A stretch of DNA of 64,000 nucleotides from the NCBI GenBank assembly GCA_009746045.1, contig RPFO01000065.1:7310862-7374861 (forward strand), in the 5' to 3' direction. The notes beneath the pieces were generated by a model that worked only from the letters and a program-made list of their open reading frames with translations, had not been told where the DNA came from and made no database searches. Origin of the DNA: Mesostigma viride (lineage: Eukaryota; Streptophyta; Mesostigmatophyceae; Mesostigmatales; Mesostigmataceae). How positions within the stretch are numbered: position 1 is the stretch's first letter; each line of letters begins with the position of its first letter. Below are positions 21,101-33,150 of this stretch, piece by piece. The position numbers and the translations under genes were made by a program.

Positions 21101-22109
21101 GGTGGGTGGGTGGGTGGGTGGGTGGGTGGGTGGGTGGGTGGGTGGGTGGGTGGGTGGGTGGGTGGGTGGGTGGGTGGGTGGGTGGGTGGGTGGGTGGGTG
21201 GGTGGGTGGGTGGGTGGGTGGGTGGGTGGGTGGGTGGGTGGGTGGGTGGGTGGGTGGGTGGGTGGGTGGGTGGGTGGTGGGTGGGTGGGTGGGTGGGTGG
21301 GTGGGTGGGTGGGTGGGTGGGTGGGTGGGTGGGTGGGTGGGTGGGTGGGTGGGTGGGTGGGTGGGTGGGTGGGTGGGTGGGTGGGTGGGTGGGTGGGTGG
21401 GTGGGTGGGTGGGTGGGTGGGTGGGTGGGTGGGTGGGTGGGTGGGTGGTGGGTGGGTGGGTGGGTGGGTGGGTGGGGTGGGTGGGTGGGTGGGTGGGTGG
21501 GTGCATGGGTGGGTGGGTGGGTGGGTGGGTGGGTGGGTGGGTGGGTGGGTGGGTGGGTGGGTGGGTGGGTGGGTGGGTGGGTGGGTGGGTGGGTGGGTGG
21601 GTGGGTGGGTGGGTGGGTGGGTGGGTGGGTGGGTGGGTGGGTGGGTGGGTGGGTGGGTGGGTGGGTGGGTGGGTGGGTGGGTGGGTGGGTGGTGGGTGGG
21701 TGGGTGGGTGGTGTGTGGGTGGGTGGGTGGGTGGGTGGGTGGGTGGGTGGGTGGGTGGGTGGGTGGGTGGGTGGGTGGGTGGGTGGGTGGGTGGGTGGGT
21801 GGGTGGGTGGGTGGGTGGGTGGGTGGGTGGGTGGGTGCATGGATGGGTGGGTGGGTGGGTGGGTGGGTGGGTGGGTGGGTGGGTGGGTGGGTGGGTGGGT
21901 GGGTGGGTGGGTGGGTGGGTGGGTGGGTGGGTGGGTGGGTGGGTGGGTGGGTGGGTGGGTGGGTGGGTGGGTGGTGGGTGGGTGGGTGGGTGGGTGGGTG
22001 GGTGGGTGGGTGGGTGGGTGGGTGGGTGCATGGGTGGGTGAGTGAGCGAGTGAGTGAGTGAGTGAGTGAGTGAGTGAGTGAGTGAGTGAGTGAGTGAGTG
22101 AGTGAGTGA
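18172..22109. repeat. Giant tetranucleotide array: (GAGT)n then (GGGT)n then (GAGT)n
   Basis: About 2.85 kb of essentially perfect GAGT units (18172-21020) pass into about 1.0 kb of GGGT units (21021-22038) and back to about 70 bp of GAGT. The GGGT part is interrupted by GCATGGGT at about 21043, 21503, 21837 and 22027 and by one-base slips. The long ORFs crossing it (Thr-His-Ser-Leu, Thr-His-Pro-Pro, Gly-Gly-Trp-Val repeats) are artefacts of a period that is not a multiple of three. The GGGT strand has strong G-quadruplex potential. Confidence 0.95.
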
Positions 22110-22573
22110 TCCCTTAACCTAGACTTCCTCTAACGTGGTGTACGTATCTCCCTTGCTGTCGGACCATACCGTCTCGATCTTCAAAGCCCCGCCACTCTGA
22201 TGTACTTCTACGACCCGCCCGTCAAAACGGGCTCATGGCAGAACCCCACAAGGCGTGCACAGCCTCTCCCTTCTACTGCGTGCAGTCTGCATGACATTGC
22301 TCAGCAAAGTGTGCCGCGCATGCAGCTTTTGATGTCGCTGTGGCAGCTTGCTCCGTTTTGAAACCATGGCAAAGTGCACGTGTGGATGGTCATCTAAGGC
22401 CTGGAGGGTTGCAAGAGTTATAGCTTACGCGCTGCGGTCAGCGACGGAGTGTGGACAGCCTGCATGCCGTGATGCACCAACTGTCGAGTGTTGAACTATG
22501 ATTTCCTACACCGACGCGGTCAGGCCCGGCCCACCCGCCCCACCGCCTGGGAGCATGAGCTTGCTATATACTG
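22110..22573. other. Non-repetitive stretch left of the CACTA element
   Basis: No ORF above noise and no repeats recognised. It ends at the TG dinucleotide duplicated by the CACTA insertion. Confidence 0.5.
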
Positions 22574-22596
22574 CACTAGGAACTCGCTACTGAGAA

Positions 22597-22930
22597 AACT
22601 GAGATTTCCAGAGATTTCCTGAGATTTCCTGAGAAAAAAACTGAGATTTCCTGAGATTTCCTGAGATGTTCCTGAGATTTCCTGAGATTTTCCTGAGATT
22701 TCCTGAGATTTCCTGAGAAAGTGACCTGAGATTTCCTGAGATTGGCCTGAGAAAATTGGCTTTTTCTCAGGAAATCTCAGGAAATCTCAGGGCTAAGTGG
22801 AAACTGAGATTTTACGTGGACACTGAGATTTTTTTTTCTCAGGCTGAAAATCTCAGGGCATTTTCTCAGGCGCTGAAAATCTCAGGGCATTTTCTCAGGC
22901 GCTTAAAATCTCAGGGCATTTTCTCAGGCA
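22597..22930. repeat. Left subterminal repeat cluster of the CACTA element
   Basis: More than a dozen copies of CTGAGATTTC and its inverse GAAATCTCAG lie in tandem and inverted arrays. In this superfamily such clusters are transposase binding sites; that role is inferred here. Confidence 0.7.
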
Positions 22931-23410
22931 TGCCATTGCCAGAATTAAATGTGTATTCTAACAAGCATAACACCATCATGCAATAAATCCAACAATTCAT
23001 TAATGAATTAAATACGTTATTAGCACATCTTGTGGTATTAGGCGTGGCATTCATGGCATCACGCTGTTTGATAGTAATGAACTTATGTTTCATTGTGGCA
23101 TTCTGTGACTCATCATTTCAATACCATCAAAATATAAAACATCGACTCAAAACTGCTCTCATCCTATTTCTGGATTGCTAGCTGATGGCTCATGGCCATA
23201 TAACAGCTGGCATGCCAGAGCCCAGCAACGGTGGTTTCACTCAATATTGATGTGTACGTCTTCTCGTCGAGCTTGTATGCTCCACGATCTGCATCAAGTC
23301 ATCCCCCAAAGAAAGAAAGCATACAGAAAGCAAGGAGTTAAATTTACAAACATGATAATAATGCCATATGCAACATGATATTCCAAGAATGATATAGAAG
23401 GCGGGCATGC
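22931..23410. other. CACTA interior, unassigned
   Basis: A/T-rich DNA without a supportable gene. Confidence 0.5.
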
Positions 23411-24560
23411 TGCCATGCATTGCGTGACTGCGTGCAGGCGTGCAGCTAGGTGTGCGTGCGTGGGCGAGTGTGTGCAGTTGTGCATGAGTGCGTTTGTGCA
23501 GGCGTGCCTTGGCGGGTGGGTTGATGGCTGTGTGCAGGCGTGCGTGCGTGAGTGGGTGCGTGAGAGTGTGCAGCTATGTGTGCGTGTGCGTGCACTTGTG
23601 CATGTGTGCGTTTGTGCAGGCGTGCCTTGGTGGGTGGGTTGATGGCTGCGTGCATGCGTGCGTGCGAGGGTAGGTGCGTGGGAGTGTGCAGCTAGGTGTG
23701 CGTGCGTGCAGTCGGTGGGCGTGGTGAAGTCTCCGGGGTGTCGCTGTGGACATGGGTGGGGCACTGGACTCGTGGGTGATACCGTTGTGGGAGGTGAATT
23801 GGGTGGGTACTCGTGGTCCTGGGTATTGTAGAGTGTGTGTGTGTGTGTGTTGGACTATTGGGGGGACCCCCCCCTTTGGCGGGGGTCATGGGGGACATTG
23901 TTATGGGTTGATTATGTAGTAGTTGTGAGTCGCAGTTGTAGGTAGCTCGTGCGTAGGTCACAGGTTCGTGTGAGGGTTGGGGATGCTTGGGTTGCGTGGG
24001 TGGCTTGGGTATGGTACGTAGGCGGGCTTGCCGGTGGTCGGTGCAGCAGTGTCAGTTATGGTTGAGTGGACAGCTGATTGGTTGCCCCGGAGGCCGGGGT
24101 GGATGGTTATGCTTCACGTGGATGGTGGGGTGGAGTCATCGTATGTTGGGGCAGCGGGGGCGGGGTGGGCGGGGTGCAGTGGTGTAGGGGAACCTCGTTG
24201 TGGGGCGGTAGGTTTGTTTAGTAGGTGGTTTGTTATGTTGGTGTGGAAGGTGGTGTATGTAATACGGAAGGGTGGTAGTCAGATAGGTTGGTTTGGGGGG
24301 ACTCAAGGTGGATGGTCGGGTGGGTCATCGGATGGTTTGGGGGAGGAGGGCGGTGTTACGGTGTTGTGGGGGACCTCAGCGTGGGGGCGAGAGTAGTCCG
24401 TAGTCAGGTGGGGATGGATAACGGCATGTGGATGTCTGTGACGTATATTTGTGGGTGGGGCGGGTATGGAACAGGCAGGGGAGTGGGGCGAGTGGGAGTT
24501 AGCGGGGTGGAGGGTGCTGGCATTGTGGCGGGATGGTTGGAGGCACACGGACACACGTAA
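23411..24560. repeat. G/T-rich degenerate tandem region
   Basis: The plus strand is strongly G/T-biased: degenerate GTGC/GTGT repeats to about 23760 with two long copies of a GTGCGTGCGTG...GGCGTGCCTTGG unit (about 23440-23540 and 23560-23650), then GGTGG-rich DNA. ORFs here are compositional. Confidence 0.65.
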
Positions 24561-25816
24561 TGGCAAGAGTAACTGCATGCATAGCAACATTGGACCAGCT
24601 GTTCCTAGAACATCTGCAACCCTCAGCATGCAACAACCAACAGCAACTGACAACTGCCGACAGTGACAACGTTAGCAAGATGTGACGCCAAGTCCACTGG
24701 AGACCCCGATGTAATTTCAGGTGGTTCCCAGTCCTGCCGTGTACTTCACTTAATTCGGGGCCGCACACTTCGTTTGGTGCAGCAAGGGCTCGTGGCCGGT
24801 ATGGTGGTAGCCGGTAGGCTTGATTGCCATGGATATCCGGCGTGGCGGAGGGGCCGCAGGGAGCGAGGCACCATGGAGGAGGCGATGGAGCGATTGAAGA
24901 AATGTAGGCAGTAGCCCGGTGCCCAGCAGCAGCGGAAGTGGAAATATTGCTTGACGCGGTGCGTGCGGGGGATGGGTAGGCACTGCCTGCCATCACCCGG
25001 ACATTTCCTGTTACGGCACAGCCCGCAGTCGGCCATATTGGAGCAGACGGGCCTTGCTGCGAATCGAGGGCGTGATATTGCACGGGAAAAATCATGCCGA
25101 GAGTCTCAGGGCGTCTCGCATGGCGACAGCTGCAGCGTGAGGGCCGACAAGCTCGAGATGCAGGTCTCGTCGGTACATGTGGGCCACTGGTGAGGTCGCC
25201 AATGTGATGGAGCCCTCTCCATCGTGCCAGTCGGACATCACTCAACAGCCAACAACGATCTTTTGTGCGACCAGCAGCCTCCGAATTCCCTAAGTCCGGA
25301 CTCCGGACGCAGCGCCCCTCTCCAACGGACTGCACGCGGAAATTTGAAATTCAGCCCGAAGGGCACGCGCCGCGCCAGAGCTGGCACAGGAAGTGGACGT
25401 TGCACGTGAATTGGAGAACGCCACCGTGACAAAGACCAAGGCGATAACGGCAGGTACGCAGCCTTGGCAGCGCCATAATTTTACTTGGACACCATGCGCG
25501 GTGCTGTAGGCAGCCATATATATATCATTCACAGTGACTCGATGTAAAGTCGGGTGGTGTAATAGCGACATCACCGGGCCCGCTACGTTTTTTGTAGCGG
25601 GCCCGGCACCAACCAAGTGACGTGACTCTGCCAGATGATGATTTGATAACGCAGATGATTTGATAACGCAGTTCAGCATTATCAAACGTGAACGTCAAGC
25701 ACTCAATCGGCGAGTTTTTCGTGAGCCAGGAAGCGCTCTTCTCTAGGTATTCCTGTGGTTTCGCAGTTCCCTACATCTTGTGAGGTACATAGGGACAGTT
25801 TAGGTGAGAATACCAG
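24561..25816. other. CACTA interior with possible minus-strand coding remnants
   Basis: Several overlapping frames are open on minus (24499-25335 and 24746-25036). The latter begins with a Cys-rich stretch (MADCGLCRNRKCPG, then YFHFRCCWAPGYC) that could be a zinc-binding remnant, but I do not recognise it and the competing frame is longer. At 25574-25606 there is a perfect 13-bp-stem hairpin (CCGGGCCCGCTAC, 7-nt loop). It is followed by a tandem 18-bp repeat (GATGATTTGATAACGCA) at about 25635-25670. Confidence 0.35.
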
Positions 25817-26542
<726 letters not shown>

Positions 26543-26712
26543 CGGAAACCTTTTTGCCACTTGGGCTACTCAGGTTCCGCACAATATTACCGGCGATAAC
26601 CACTCGCCGGACACTCAAGTTCACGACGTTGTGAACTTGAGTGTCCGGCGAGTGGTTATCGCCGGTAATATTGTGCGGAACCTGAGAAGCCCAAGTGGCA
26701 AAAAGGTTTCCG
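26543..26712. repeat. Near-perfect 82-bp-arm inverted repeat (hairpin)
   Basis: Left arm 26543-26624 and right arm 26631-26712 are reverse complements with a single mismatch (gggctActc against gggctTctc), separated by 6 bp. As RNA it would form an 82-bp stem of the kind processed to small RNA. The flank at 26531-26549 repeats a piece of the arm (AATATTGTGCGGAA), suggesting a template-switch origin. Confidence 0.9.
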
Positions 26713-26759
26713 TCTTTTGAACTTGTTGATTTTAATGAAATAAGTTTACCTGTGCGTGG

Positions 26760-27090
26760 TGTTGATTTGTCAGTTTGCTACGCCTTTGGTTGTCATGTTG
26801 ACGTTTGTCATGTTAACATTTGTGGACATTTTGTCATGTTAACAATTTTTTGGCCTTCGTTTGTTAACGTCTTGACATTTCTTGACACATCACCTTGGTT
26901 TGTCAGTGTATTGACATTTTTTTCCGTGTTGATATGTTGATATTTCAAAGATTGTCAAGGTTTTGTCAACCTTTCAACATTCTGTCAAGGTTTGTCAAGC
27001 CTTTGATGTTGTCATGTCAAGCTTTTGTCAAGTTCTGTCAAGGTTTGTCAAGGTCATGGCAGTTGATATGTCAAGAATCTAGTAGTATTA
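26760..27090. repeat. TTGTCAA / TTGACA dispersed short repeats
   Basis: About twenty copies of TGTCAAGG-, TTGTCA- and TTGACA-type motifs in both orientations. The same heptamer occurs in the mini-unit at 27463-27531, so this resembles a second set of CACTA subterminal repeats. Confidence 0.55.
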
Positions 27091-27462
27091 CTAATTTGGC
27101 AATGTAAGGTAATCCGACACTATTCAGGGCATCACCGAGTACGCGGCCAATCCAGAAGGGGCGGACTGACTGACCACCAATCCGCGCGAAGCTCCCAGCG
27201 CACGGAAGAACTGCCAACCAATCCGCGCAAAGCTCCCAGCGAGCGAAGCGAGCGGCCGCTTTAGCGGCCTCCTCTCTGGAGGGCAGCGAAGGAGACCGTC
27301 AGTCCGTCACGATTCCTCTCCGGAGTGCAGCGAAGGAGTACGCTTCTACGAACTACAGTATGCGTCTACAGTGGGCAGCGGGCAGTCCCTCCATGGTCTC
27401 TCTACCGCCAAAAATTGATTAAAATTTTTTTTTTTTTTTGGCTGTGCGAAGCCAGCGGGTCA

Positions 27463-27531
27463 CACTAGAACTATTTGACAATTCTAGACAAACAATTGTC
27501 AAAGTTTGTCAACACTCCGTTCCTAGTGTGG
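27463..27531. mobile_element. Minimal CACTA-like unit
   Basis: CACTAGAAC at the left and GTTCCTAGTG at the right enclose under 50 bp of TTGACAA/TTGTCAA repeats. It looks like an extreme internal-deletion derivative of a CACTA element nested in the larger one. One base is missing from the left terminus. Confidence 0.45.
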
Positions 27532-28079
27532 CAGCGAGGATGGCATGCCTGCACCAAGGAAGAGGAGGGGTAAGCAGCCTGCAGCAGAAACTGATTCCTC
27601 CATCTGCAGCGGCAGTGATAATGGTAGCCAAGAGGATGTGGCTCCACCTAGCAGCGACAGTGATGACCCATGCAGCTACAATGCGTCTGAACCTGCACGG
27701 GGAAGCGTGGACGGAGGGGGAGAGGAAGGAGGCAGCCTGCAGCAGAAAATGCTGCTGATTCTGCCCGTGGTGGCGATGGCCGCGAGTATGCGGCTGAACC
27801 TACGCGGGGGAATCGTGGGCAGAGGGGGAGAGGGGGTAGGCAGCACAAGAATGTGGCTGAACCTAGCCGGGGCGACCTTGCACCAACGAGGAGAAGTGCA
27901 AGGGCGTATGGAAAAGTGAGCTACGCTGAAGCAGATTGTAGCAATTCGTCTAGTGACTGAAATTGATGTTCTTAGCAAACTTGAAGAGCTGTACTCCAAC
28001 TGCACGAGAAATTATTATAATTTGTAATCAAAGCGATTTCTGGTTGCGTGGTATGAATGCGATTTCTCTGTGTGCATGA
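27532..28079 (+). other. Short Ser/Gly-rich ORF region inside the CACTA element
   Basis: An ORF at 27545-27919 starts MPAPRKRRGKQPAAETDSS, with an acidic/Ser region then low-complexity sequence. It could be the 5' exon of an element gene, but no domain is recognisable. Confidence 0.25.
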
Positions 28080-28420
28080 GGTTTCTCAGTTTTTCTCAGG
28101 CCTTAAGTTTCCCAGATTTTCTCAGTCTCAGATTTTCTCAGGCAGCAACCTGAGAAAAAACCGGGCGCCTGAGAAATTTCGTTCCTGAGAAAAAAAAATC
28201 TCAGGCCAGGCGACTTTCTCAGGCTGATCTCAGTTTTTTCTCAGTTTTCTCAGTTTTCTCAGGTGATTTTCTCAGTTTTCCTGAGAAAACTGAGATTTTT
28301 CTCAGTTGATCTCAGGAAATCTCAGGAAATCTCAGGACATCTCAGGAAATCTCAGGAAATCTCAGGCAGCCTTCCTGAGAAAACTGAGAAAACTGAGAAA
28401 AACTGAGAAAAATCTCAGAT
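28080..28420. repeat. Right subterminal repeat cluster of the CACTA element
   Basis: TTTCTCAG, CTCAGGAAATCTCAGG and inverted forms are densely packed and mirror the left cluster. Confidence 0.7.
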
Positions 28421-28434
28421 CTGAGTTCCTAGTG

Positions 28435-28869
28435 TGCCCTTTCCAGGAGTGCGAGTAAAACACGGAAGCAGTCAGAGTCCCGCATCATGAACGAACAGCA
28501 GCCACATCTGTGACTTTCACCAAGAGCTCCTCTGCGGGCCAGGGCATGCCATCACCGCACGTCACCGCAGGTCTTTTGATGATAAGAAAGTCTCTGCGGG
28601 AGATAACGCCGGGATTAACAGTCACAATATCCGATCCGCAGACGCAATGGTTCGTGCACCACCGCTCTGAATCTGCAGGAGGATTGGAGGCAACTGTAGG
28701 CACCACAAGCACGCCAAGCGCGGCAGGCAGGTGCTCAGCCAGACAGCCACACGTCGCACCTATACTGAATGGCAGTTTGCACCTGGTGCCGGCGGTCGCT
28801 GCATGCATAACACATCAATCCGAAAACCCATTTTCTTCCCCTGGAAAATATTTGGAGATGGAATAATGG
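28435..28869. other. Right flank of the CACTA element, possible minus-strand coding remnant
   Basis: The minus frame 28808-28485 reads as a fairly normal protein (for example a GVISRRDFLIIKRPAVTCGD stretch). I recognise no domain and found no continuation on the other side of the CACTA element at 22573. Confidence 0.25.
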
Positions 28870-29960
28870 TCAGTTTGGCCTCAAATTTGGCACCAAGGTT
28901 CCTTATCAGATATCTTATGATGCCATGTGGTCAAAAAAATTTTTGGGAACTCGTTGGCAGCATGGTAACATGGTGACATTTGCTAGCAAAAAATACCGTA
29001 ATTTCAGCACTTTCTGGCATGTATGCATATATAAAGACATCAAATGAACTCAGTTGGGCCTGGGACTTTGCACATGATCTAAACACATCCCATGCAGCAT
29101 GCCCACAAAGTTTCAGGCTGGTTGGATGACAAATAGGTGCATGACAAATGCTAGCATAAATGCCCCCAAAATGCAGTTTTCCATGGTTTTTCAAGGGTCT
29201 TATTACACATATGCATACATAATGACACCAAATGAACTCAGTTGGGCCTGGGACTTTGCACATGATCTAAACACATCCCATGCAGCATGCCCACAAAGTT
29301 TCAGGCTGGTTGGATGACAAAATGGTGACTGATGCTAGCATAAATACCCCCAAAATGCAGTTTTTCATGGTTTTCCAAGGGTCTTATCACACATATGCAT
29401 ACATAATGACACCAAATGAACTCAGTTGGAGCTGGAACTTTGCACATGTTCTAAACAGATCCCATGCAGCATGCCCACAAAGTTTCAGGCTGGTTGGATG
29501 ACAAAATGGTGACTGATGCTAGCATAAATACCCCCAAAATGCAGTTTTTCATGGTTTTCCACGGGTTTTATCACGCATGTGCATACATAATGACACCAAA
29601 TGAGCTCTGTTGGAGCTGGAACTTTGCACATGTTCTAAACACATCCCATGCAGCATGCCCACAAAGTTTCAGGCTGGTTGGATGACAAAATGGTGACTGA
29701 TGCTGGCGAACCCCCCCCCAAAAAAATGCAGTTTTCCTTGGTTTTCCAAGGGTTCCAACACATGGGTGCCTATATATCAATGAACTCAGTTAAGCCTAGA
29801 ACTTTGCACAGCTCATAAAAACATCTATGTTAACTGCCCACAAGAAATTCAGACTGTTTGCATGACAAATAGGTGACAGATGCTAGCAAACATAGCACAA
29901 AAATGCAGTTCCTACTAGTAATTGTTTTTCAAGGGTTTCATCCCATAGTTCCATGTCAAC
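28870..29960. repeat. ~184-bp tandem satellite, about five to six copies
   Basis: The unit contains ACCAAATGAACTCAGTTGG, GGAACTTTGCACATG, CATCCCATGCAGCATGCCC and AGTTTCAGGCTGGTTGGATG. The AACTCAGTTGG landmark recurs at about 29047, 29234, 29418, 29602 and 29786, a spacing of 184-187 bp. Central copies are nearly identical; outer copies are diverged. The three look-alike 72-73-codon ORFs inside are by-products of the repeat. Confidence 0.9.
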
Positions 29961-30142
29961 CATTCCAGTTTGGGATATATAGTCAGGTTCCCAACAACAC
30001 ATCTAGATGATATATTATGTGATATATTATGTGATATTGCAGGAAGGCAGACTTACGGGCACACACCCATGATACAACGTCAACATGTACATCAACAACA
30101 CACACGTAACTTAGCTAATCTTCATAATAAAAAGCACACCTT

Positions 30143-30572
30143 TCCCACCCACCCACCCACCCACCCACCCACCCACCCACCCACCCACCCACCCACCCAC
30201 CCACCCACCCACCCACCCACCCACCCACCCACCCACCCACCCACCCACCCACGCATCCACCCACCCACCCACCCACCCACCCACCCACCCACCCACCCAC
30301 CCACCCACCCACCCACCCACCCACCCACCCACCCACCCACCCACCCACCCACCCACCCACCCACCCACCCACCCACCCACCCACCCACCCACCCACCCAC
30401 CCACCCACCCACCCACCCACCCACCCACCCACCCACCCACCCACCCACCCACCCACCCACCCACCCACCCACCCACCCACCCACCCACCCACCCACCCAC
30501 CCACCCACCCACCCACCACCCACCCACCCATGCACCCACCCACACCCACCCACCCACCCGCCCACCCACCCA
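30143..30572. repeat. (CCCA)n tetranucleotide array
   Basis: About 400 bp of CCCA units with a GCAT interruption at about 30252 and slips near the right end. Confidence 0.95.
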
Positions 30573-30582
30573 TCCATATAAC

Positions 30583-31289
<707 letters not shown>

Positions 31290-31308
31290 GCACCCACACA
31301 GTCATGCC

Positions 31309-31469
31309 TTCCCTCCCTCCCTCCCTCCCTCCCTCCCTCCCTCCCTCCCTCCCTCCCTCCCTCCCTCCCTCCCTCCCTCCCTCCCTCCCTCCCTCCCTCC
31401 CTCCCTCCCTCCCTCCCTCCCTCCCTCCCTCCCTCCCTCCCTCCCTCCCTCCCTCCCTCCCTCCCTCCC
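31309..31469. repeat. (CCCT)n tetranucleotide array
   Basis: About 40 perfect CTCC units, directly following the CACG array. Confidence 0.95.
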
Positions 31470-32367
31470 CCCGTCATTCATGCATCCGTTCATTCATGCA
31501 TGCATCCACTCGGTTCATTAACATGCCTCCGTTGGTCAGGGGTTCAAAATGATGCAACAGACACCAGAAAAGGGAGAAGGAGCCGCCTCCCCAACGTGCC
31601 GCCCGGCGACGGCAGCGATGGGCCCAGGGGGGTAACGGTGCGCTTTGTCTTGTTCGCCGGGGTGCGCCGGCGGGGTGCGGGCACTGTCGCGTTTTATTTT
31701 GCCCGCCCGCCCCAGTCCTTGTCGCAATGCCTCCTTAGGCCATGGCGGCAGGGTAAGAGTTCTTTTCTCCCGTCGCCGGACGCTTAAACCACTAGAATAC
31801 GCCGGTTAATGACGATAAAAAAGCGGTTTACGACGATAGAAACCAGTAGTAGCTGTTGGTTCTCCCGCACCCCGGGCACACCTAAGACATCGCCAGCTAG
31901 CCCCGCCCGCAGGTCATGCAGCGGACAATGTTTACCCCGGCCCCAAGGGAAGTCATAAATCTGCAAGAAATGGCGTAAAAGCGAATAAATCCACGACATG
32001 CATGGTTGCCCCTGTCAGCGCTCCTAAAATTCTGACTTTTTCGGAAAAATTGCGTGCAACATGGAAACGCAAAATTAAGGGAATCGTTGTGCTGTATTTC
32101 TTCGAAATGCATGATATAAGGAATCGTTCGAAAGTGTGCCCTCCCACCAGGTGCGTCTTAATCTGTGCTAGACATTACCTTGCACACGCACGGGTGGCTG
32201 AGCTCGGCGGGCGAAACTGGCCACTGCTGCGTGTTTGCCCTCGCACACACACAGAAAGTAACTGTTTCCCGACGTTTTTTTTGCAGAATAAATTTCCTTA
32301 CGTTAATGCCGATCGAACAAGCGAAATCCGGTAGAAAATGGCTTCGTAATCCGTGCACAGTAAATTT
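31470..32367. other. Unassigned region between tandem arrays and the minus-strand exon
   Basis: Small overlapping ORFs on both strands, none convincing. Part of it could contain 3' exons or the 3' UTR of the minus-strand gene at 32368-33150. Confidence 0.35.
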
Positions 32368-33150
32368 TCACGCTACCATAGCCTTCGCAATGGAATTTGC
32401 ACTCAACATCTCCCGCGCGCACCGAATTTTGTCAATTTCACCCCGGATTTGCCGCGGACACTTTGGCGCGGCGTCGGATTGATGTGAAGTACCGATAATT
32501 GGGTGCAGCGGCGCTTCCAAAGCATGGGCAGCCCGCATCACCGCATGATTCCCTGCACCGGGGAGGGGCTTGTGTTTTTGCTGCTCCCTGCACTCCGTCA
32601 GCTTCTGGATGATGAGGTCAAACACGTCCGTCACGAGGTCTTCTTCCACTCGCTCCGGCTCGGCGAGGAAGCCGCGGATCTCCTCATTGACCTCCGCTTG
32701 CTTTACCGGCATCATGATATCTGGAAACCGTCGGCTGAGTTTAGAGCCATGGGAGCAGATTGTGCGATCGCTGTCCCAATCGGCGAATGCCGCAACAACT
32801 GGGCAGCCCTTGGGCGCCTTGGTCCCCTCCATGACGACCGCCCCGCGGAGCTCTTTGCCATCGCCCACGCACTTCAAAATGACGGCAACCATGTAGCAGG
32901 GCTCACTCCTTCGGCCCGAGAGGCCTCCAGCCATGGGCCTAGGCACATCTGCCAATGCCTCTGCCGTGGCACGTCGGAAGCGCAAAAAGCAGTCGTCACC
33001 AACGTCCGCATCTGCACGTACATCTTGATGGCCGAATAAATAGAGATCAAATATCTTGCTGACCGGCCAATGCTCCACCACAGATTGGTTGGTTGACACG
33101 TCCATAACAACGTCAGCAGATCTTGTGAAGTCCAGCGTTGCGTTGACGAG
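32368..33150 (-). CDS. Unrecognised protein, probable internal or 3' exon
   Basis: I do not recognise this protein. The minus frame is open for about 260 codons. A good acceptor (polypyrimidine then TTGCTTGCAG) lies at 33160-33151, after which the frame reads LVNATLDFTRSADVVMDVST. Later features are a hydrophobic VILKCVGDGKELRGAVVMEG stretch and a charged EVNEEIRGFLAEPERVEEDL helix, ending AKAMVA-stop. Composition is that of a soluble protein, and the alternative frames are poorer. A homologous ATLDFTRT exon start, also after an intron-like acceptor, occurs on plus at about 43288-43313 within another transposon. This may therefore be a transposon-borne or frequently duplicated gene. A donor (GTAGCG) overlaps the last codons, so 3' exons are possible. 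Confidence 0.42.
   Translation of the reverse strand, partial: LVNATLDFTRSADVVMDVSTNQSVVEHWPVSKIFDLYLFGHQDVRADADVGDDCFLRFRRATAEALADVPRPMAGGLSGRRSEPCYMVAVILKCVGDGKELRGAVVMEGTKAPKGCPVVAAFADWDSDRTICSHGSKLSRRFPDIMMPVKQAEVNEEIRGFLAEPERVEEDLVTDVFDLIIQKLTECREQQKHKPLPGAGNHAVMRAAHALEAPLHPIIGTSHQSDAAPKCPRQIRGEIDKIRCAREMLSANSIAKAMVA

Noticed and set aside
17955-22061. Very long ORFs (more than 1200 codons on minus, ~340 on plus) of Thr-His-Pro-Pro, Thr-His-Ser-Leu and Gly-Gly-Trp-Val repeats
   Set aside because: A stop-free 4-bp tandem repeat is open in several frames at once; these are not genes.
18172-22109. Telomeric repeat
   Set aside because: Period is 4, not the 6-8 bp of telomere motifs, and unique DNA lies on both sides.
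23294-23764. Minus-strand Thr-His-rich ORF of 156 codons
   Set aside because: Low-complexity translation of degenerate GTGC repeats.
24499-25335. 278-codon minus ORF as a CACTA transposase
   Set aside because: No recognisable transposase motif; Pro/Ser/Ala-rich composition and a competing Cys-rich frame make coding status doubtful.
26585-26600. AATATTAC in the hairpin resembling the geminivirus origin nonanucleotide
   Set aside because: It lies in the paired stem, not in a loop, lacks the leading T, and has no Rep gene or iterons nearby.
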